A DNA stretch of 64,000 bases from Massilia sp. CF038 (GTDB lineage Bacteria > Pseudomonadota > Gammaproteobacteria > Burkholderiales > Burkholderiaceae_D): assembly GCF_900129765.1 (NCBI RefSeq), contig NZ_FQWU01000007.1:1-64000 (forward strand), written 5' to 3'. Positions within the stretch are counted from its first letter, which is position 1. Every line of letters starts with the position of its first letter. The translations under genes and the position numbers were made by a program. A model generated the notes under the pieces. It searched no databases and had not been told where the DNA came from. It worked only from the letters and a program-made list of their open reading frames with translations. Positions 62,447 to 64,000 of this stretch are shown piece by piece.

Positions 62447-63097
62447 CTAGGGCTCGATCAGACCGTGCTTGACGGCCAGCTTGGTGATGTAGGCCTGACG
62501 GTGCACACCGAGCTTTTCCTTGACCGACTGACTGATGTTGCTGATGGTCTTGGTCGACAGGTTCAGCTTTTCGGCAATTTCGGCATTGGTCAAGCCTTCG
62601 GCCATCAGCTTGAAAATTTCCAGGCCACGCTGGTCGAGCTGGGATTGGGGCGAAGCGTCGCCGCGGACGGAAAGATTCGCAAGCCGCTCGGCAATTTGCG
62701 GCAGGAAATACAGCTTGCCCTCAGCAGCATGCCGCACGGCAGTGGCCAGGTCGGCCGGATCGCAATCCTTGGTGACAAAGGCACGCGCGCCGAGGCGGTA
62801 GGTTTCCTTGATCAAACTGTCCTGATCGAACTGGCTGAGGAAGACGATATTTGCCTTAGGGAATTTTTTGAGGATATCCTCCGCGGCGTCCAGCCCGGTC
62901 AGTTCGGTGCCAAAGCGAATATCGATGACCATCACGTCCGGCCGCAGCTCCGCAAACATGGCAGCTGCTTCGTCCGGCGTCTTGGCCTGGCCCACCACAT
63001 CCATTCCCTCACCGGCCAGCGACATGGCAAAGCCGGTCATCACGATCGGATGATCGTCGGCCAGCATGACGCGAATCGTTTTTTGCTCAGTCTGCAC
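62447..63097 (-). CDS. NarL/LuxR-family response regulator
   Basis: 216 residues: receiver domain with phosphoacceptor Asp59 in DVMVIDIRF, and a LuxR-type helix-turn-helix (LMAEGLTNAEIAEKLNLSTKTISNI). The start is GTG 63097 with GGAG 8 bases upstream. First gene of the three-gene operon with the binding protein and the kinase; stop and next start overlap (TAGTG). Confidence 0.92.
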   Translation of the reverse strand: MQTEQKTIRVMLADDHPIVMTGFAMSLAGEGMDVVGQAKTPDEAAAMFAELRPDVMVIDIRFGTELTGLDAAEDILKKFPKANIVFLSQFDQDSLIKETYRLGARAFVTKDCDPADLATAVRHAAEGKLYFLPQIAERLANLSVRGDASPQSQLDQRGLEIFKLMAEGLTNAEIAEKLNLSTKTISNISQSVKEKLGVHRQAYITKLAVKHGLIEP

Positions 63098-63380
63098 GTT
63101 TGATTCTCCAGTGGATACGGCTGCGCTCGCTTACATCTGCTTACCATTGAATGGCATCAATGTGTGGGAGCGAACGGAAGTGAGCAGGGTCGAATGAGAT
63201 TATTTCACACATCGGAGCGCGACGCGAGCGCCCCGCCCTCTCGGGCCAGCAGGACGCAGCGCCCCTCGCCAGATACATTTGGCAACAAGATTTGCTACTG
63301 AATCGCTTATAAATTGCTAGGACATAGCATATAGTGGTTCTCAAGTAGTGCGAAAAAGACAAACCAACCAGGAGAACGCG
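63098..63380. other. Spacer between divergent response regulator and tonB
   Basis: 283 bases without a gene. It should hold two divergent promoters, but I see no convincing pair. TTGCTA occurs twice, and a TGGCAA...TTGC pattern has 11 rather than 10 bases between GG and GC. Confidence 0.5.
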
Positions 63381-64000
63381 ATGCATTTCTCAGACATGCA
63401 GGAAGGCCAAGGCACAAAATTTACCAAGATCGCCATCGTCAGCGCGCTGCACCTGGCCGTCGGCGCCGCCCTGATCCACAACATGGATGCCAAGGTGTTC
63501 CCGATGCCGAAAGCGGTGGAAGAAATCATCATGTTCAATATTGAAGCGCCAAAACCGCCGCCACCACCGCCGGAGCCGCCACAGCCGAAACAAAAGGCCG
63601 TGACGCCCCCAAAAGTATTCACACCCCCAGTGGAAGTTGAAGTGGCGCAAGAGCCACCGCCGGAAGCAGTCCAGGCCACCACCATTGCCGATCCGGTGCC
63701 AGCAGAGCCAGGCCCGGTCGCGCCGGAAGCGCCTCCATCGAACTCGACCAATACCGGCGAAATGTTCAGTGCGGCCCTGGCCAACGCCAGCGATTGCGCC
63801 AAGCCGGATTACCCTGCCAGCGCCGCGCGTAATGGCGAAACCGGTACCGTCAAGATGGCATTGCTGATCGGGCCCGACGGCCGCGTGAGCGACTCGAAGA
63901 TTCAGCACTCGAGCGGCTCCCGCGAGCTGGACCGGGCAGCTGTCGCGGCATTGCGCCTGTGCAAATTCAAGCCGGCCATGGCAAATGGCGCGCCGCAGTC
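63381..64000 (+). CDS. tonB: TonB energy transducer (cut by window edge)
   Basis: The first 206 codons of a TonB-family protein, running off the right edge. A short N-terminal cytoplasmic part (MHFSDMQEGQGTKFTK) and one transmembrane helix lead to a proline-rich periplasmic stretch (PPPPPPEPPQPK). The start of the C-terminal TonB domain (YPASAARNGETGTVKMALLIGPDG, LDRAAVAALRLCKFKPA) follows. TonB uses the proton-motive force via ExbB/ExbD to open outer-membrane receptors. AGGAG precedes ATG 63381 at 6 bases. ExbB/ExbD genes may follow outside the window. Confidence 0.92.
   Translation, partial: MHFSDMQEGQGTKFTKIAIVSALHLAVGAALIHNMDAKVFPMPKAVEEIIMFNIEAPKPPPPPPEPPQPKQKAVTPPKVFTPPVEVEVAQEPPPEAVQATTIADPVPAEPGPVAPEAPPSNSTNTGEMFSAALANASDCAKPDYPASAARNGETGTVKMALLIGPDGRVSDSKIQHSSGSRELDRAAVAALRLCKFKPAMANGAPQ

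Noticed and set aside
63280-63295. TGGCAA...TTGC resembling a sigma-54 promoter before tonB
   Set aside because: GG and GC are separated by 11 bases instead of 10, no half-site cluster is nearby, and the -24 block is incomplete.

Overview
The window is GC-rich, densely coded chromosomal DNA of a betaproteobacterium. Its gene content (strep operon, cyclic beta-1,2-glucan synthase, many exported peptidases, REP-like palindromes) points to Oxalobacteraceae of the Massilia/Duganella/Janthinobacterium type. That assignment is inference from protein style, not from a marker-gene comparison. I see no tRNA, rRNA, CRISPR array, insertion sequence or prophage.

Layout. 1-3664: the rpsL-rpsG-fusA-tuf operon on the minus strand with a clear sigma-70 promoter. 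3764-8389: a phosphoethanolamine-transferase-like protein, a DUF1624-type membrane acyltransferase and a membrane-anchored MutS-like ATPase. 8554-15889: an ABC exporter operon (adaptor, ATPase, two FtsX-type permeases) followed by an NtrC-type sigma-54 activator and its histidine kinase. 15900-17691: a spermidine-synthase-like protein and a DUF3592 protein. 17714-30694: a long minus-strand operon holding two tandem TldD/TldE pairs (both TldD copies with twin-arginine signals), DUF4159, MoxR, DUF58, a BatA-like protein, a DUF4175-like protein and one more membrane protein. 31061-41038: an exported methyltransferase, an HtrA-like protease, a serine hydrolase, an M1 aminopeptidase, a GDT1/UPF0016 cation exporter and a secreted PHP/CehA-like protein with Ig-like domains. 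41339-50068: a giant cyclic beta-1,2-glucan synthase. 50360-52943: a cysteine desulfurase-rhodanese fusion divergent from an Lrp regulator. 53013-60016: an amino-acid binding protein, two DUF885 peptidases, a repeat-rich spacer and an M14 carboxypeptidase. 60028-63097: a response regulator, a periplasmic binding protein and a histidine kinase in one operon. 63381-end: a partial tonB.

The most interesting pattern is regulatory. Good -24/-12 (sigma-54) promoters lie upstream of the ABC exporter (8554-8569) and the TldD/TldE operon (30841-30856, minus strand), and a weaker one lies upstream of the exported methyltransferase (31002-31017). Next to them are clusters of the same half-site, TGTCCG/CGGACA (8462-8508 and 30888-30945), and the second cluster sits between two divergent promoters. 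The only sigma-54 activator in the window is encoded directly behind the exporter. This suggests one regulon: a two-component system that turns on an ABC exporter, a Tat-exported TldD/TldE-MoxR-DUF58 operon and an exported methyltransferase. The promoter and half-site matches are read from the sequence; their joint control is inference.
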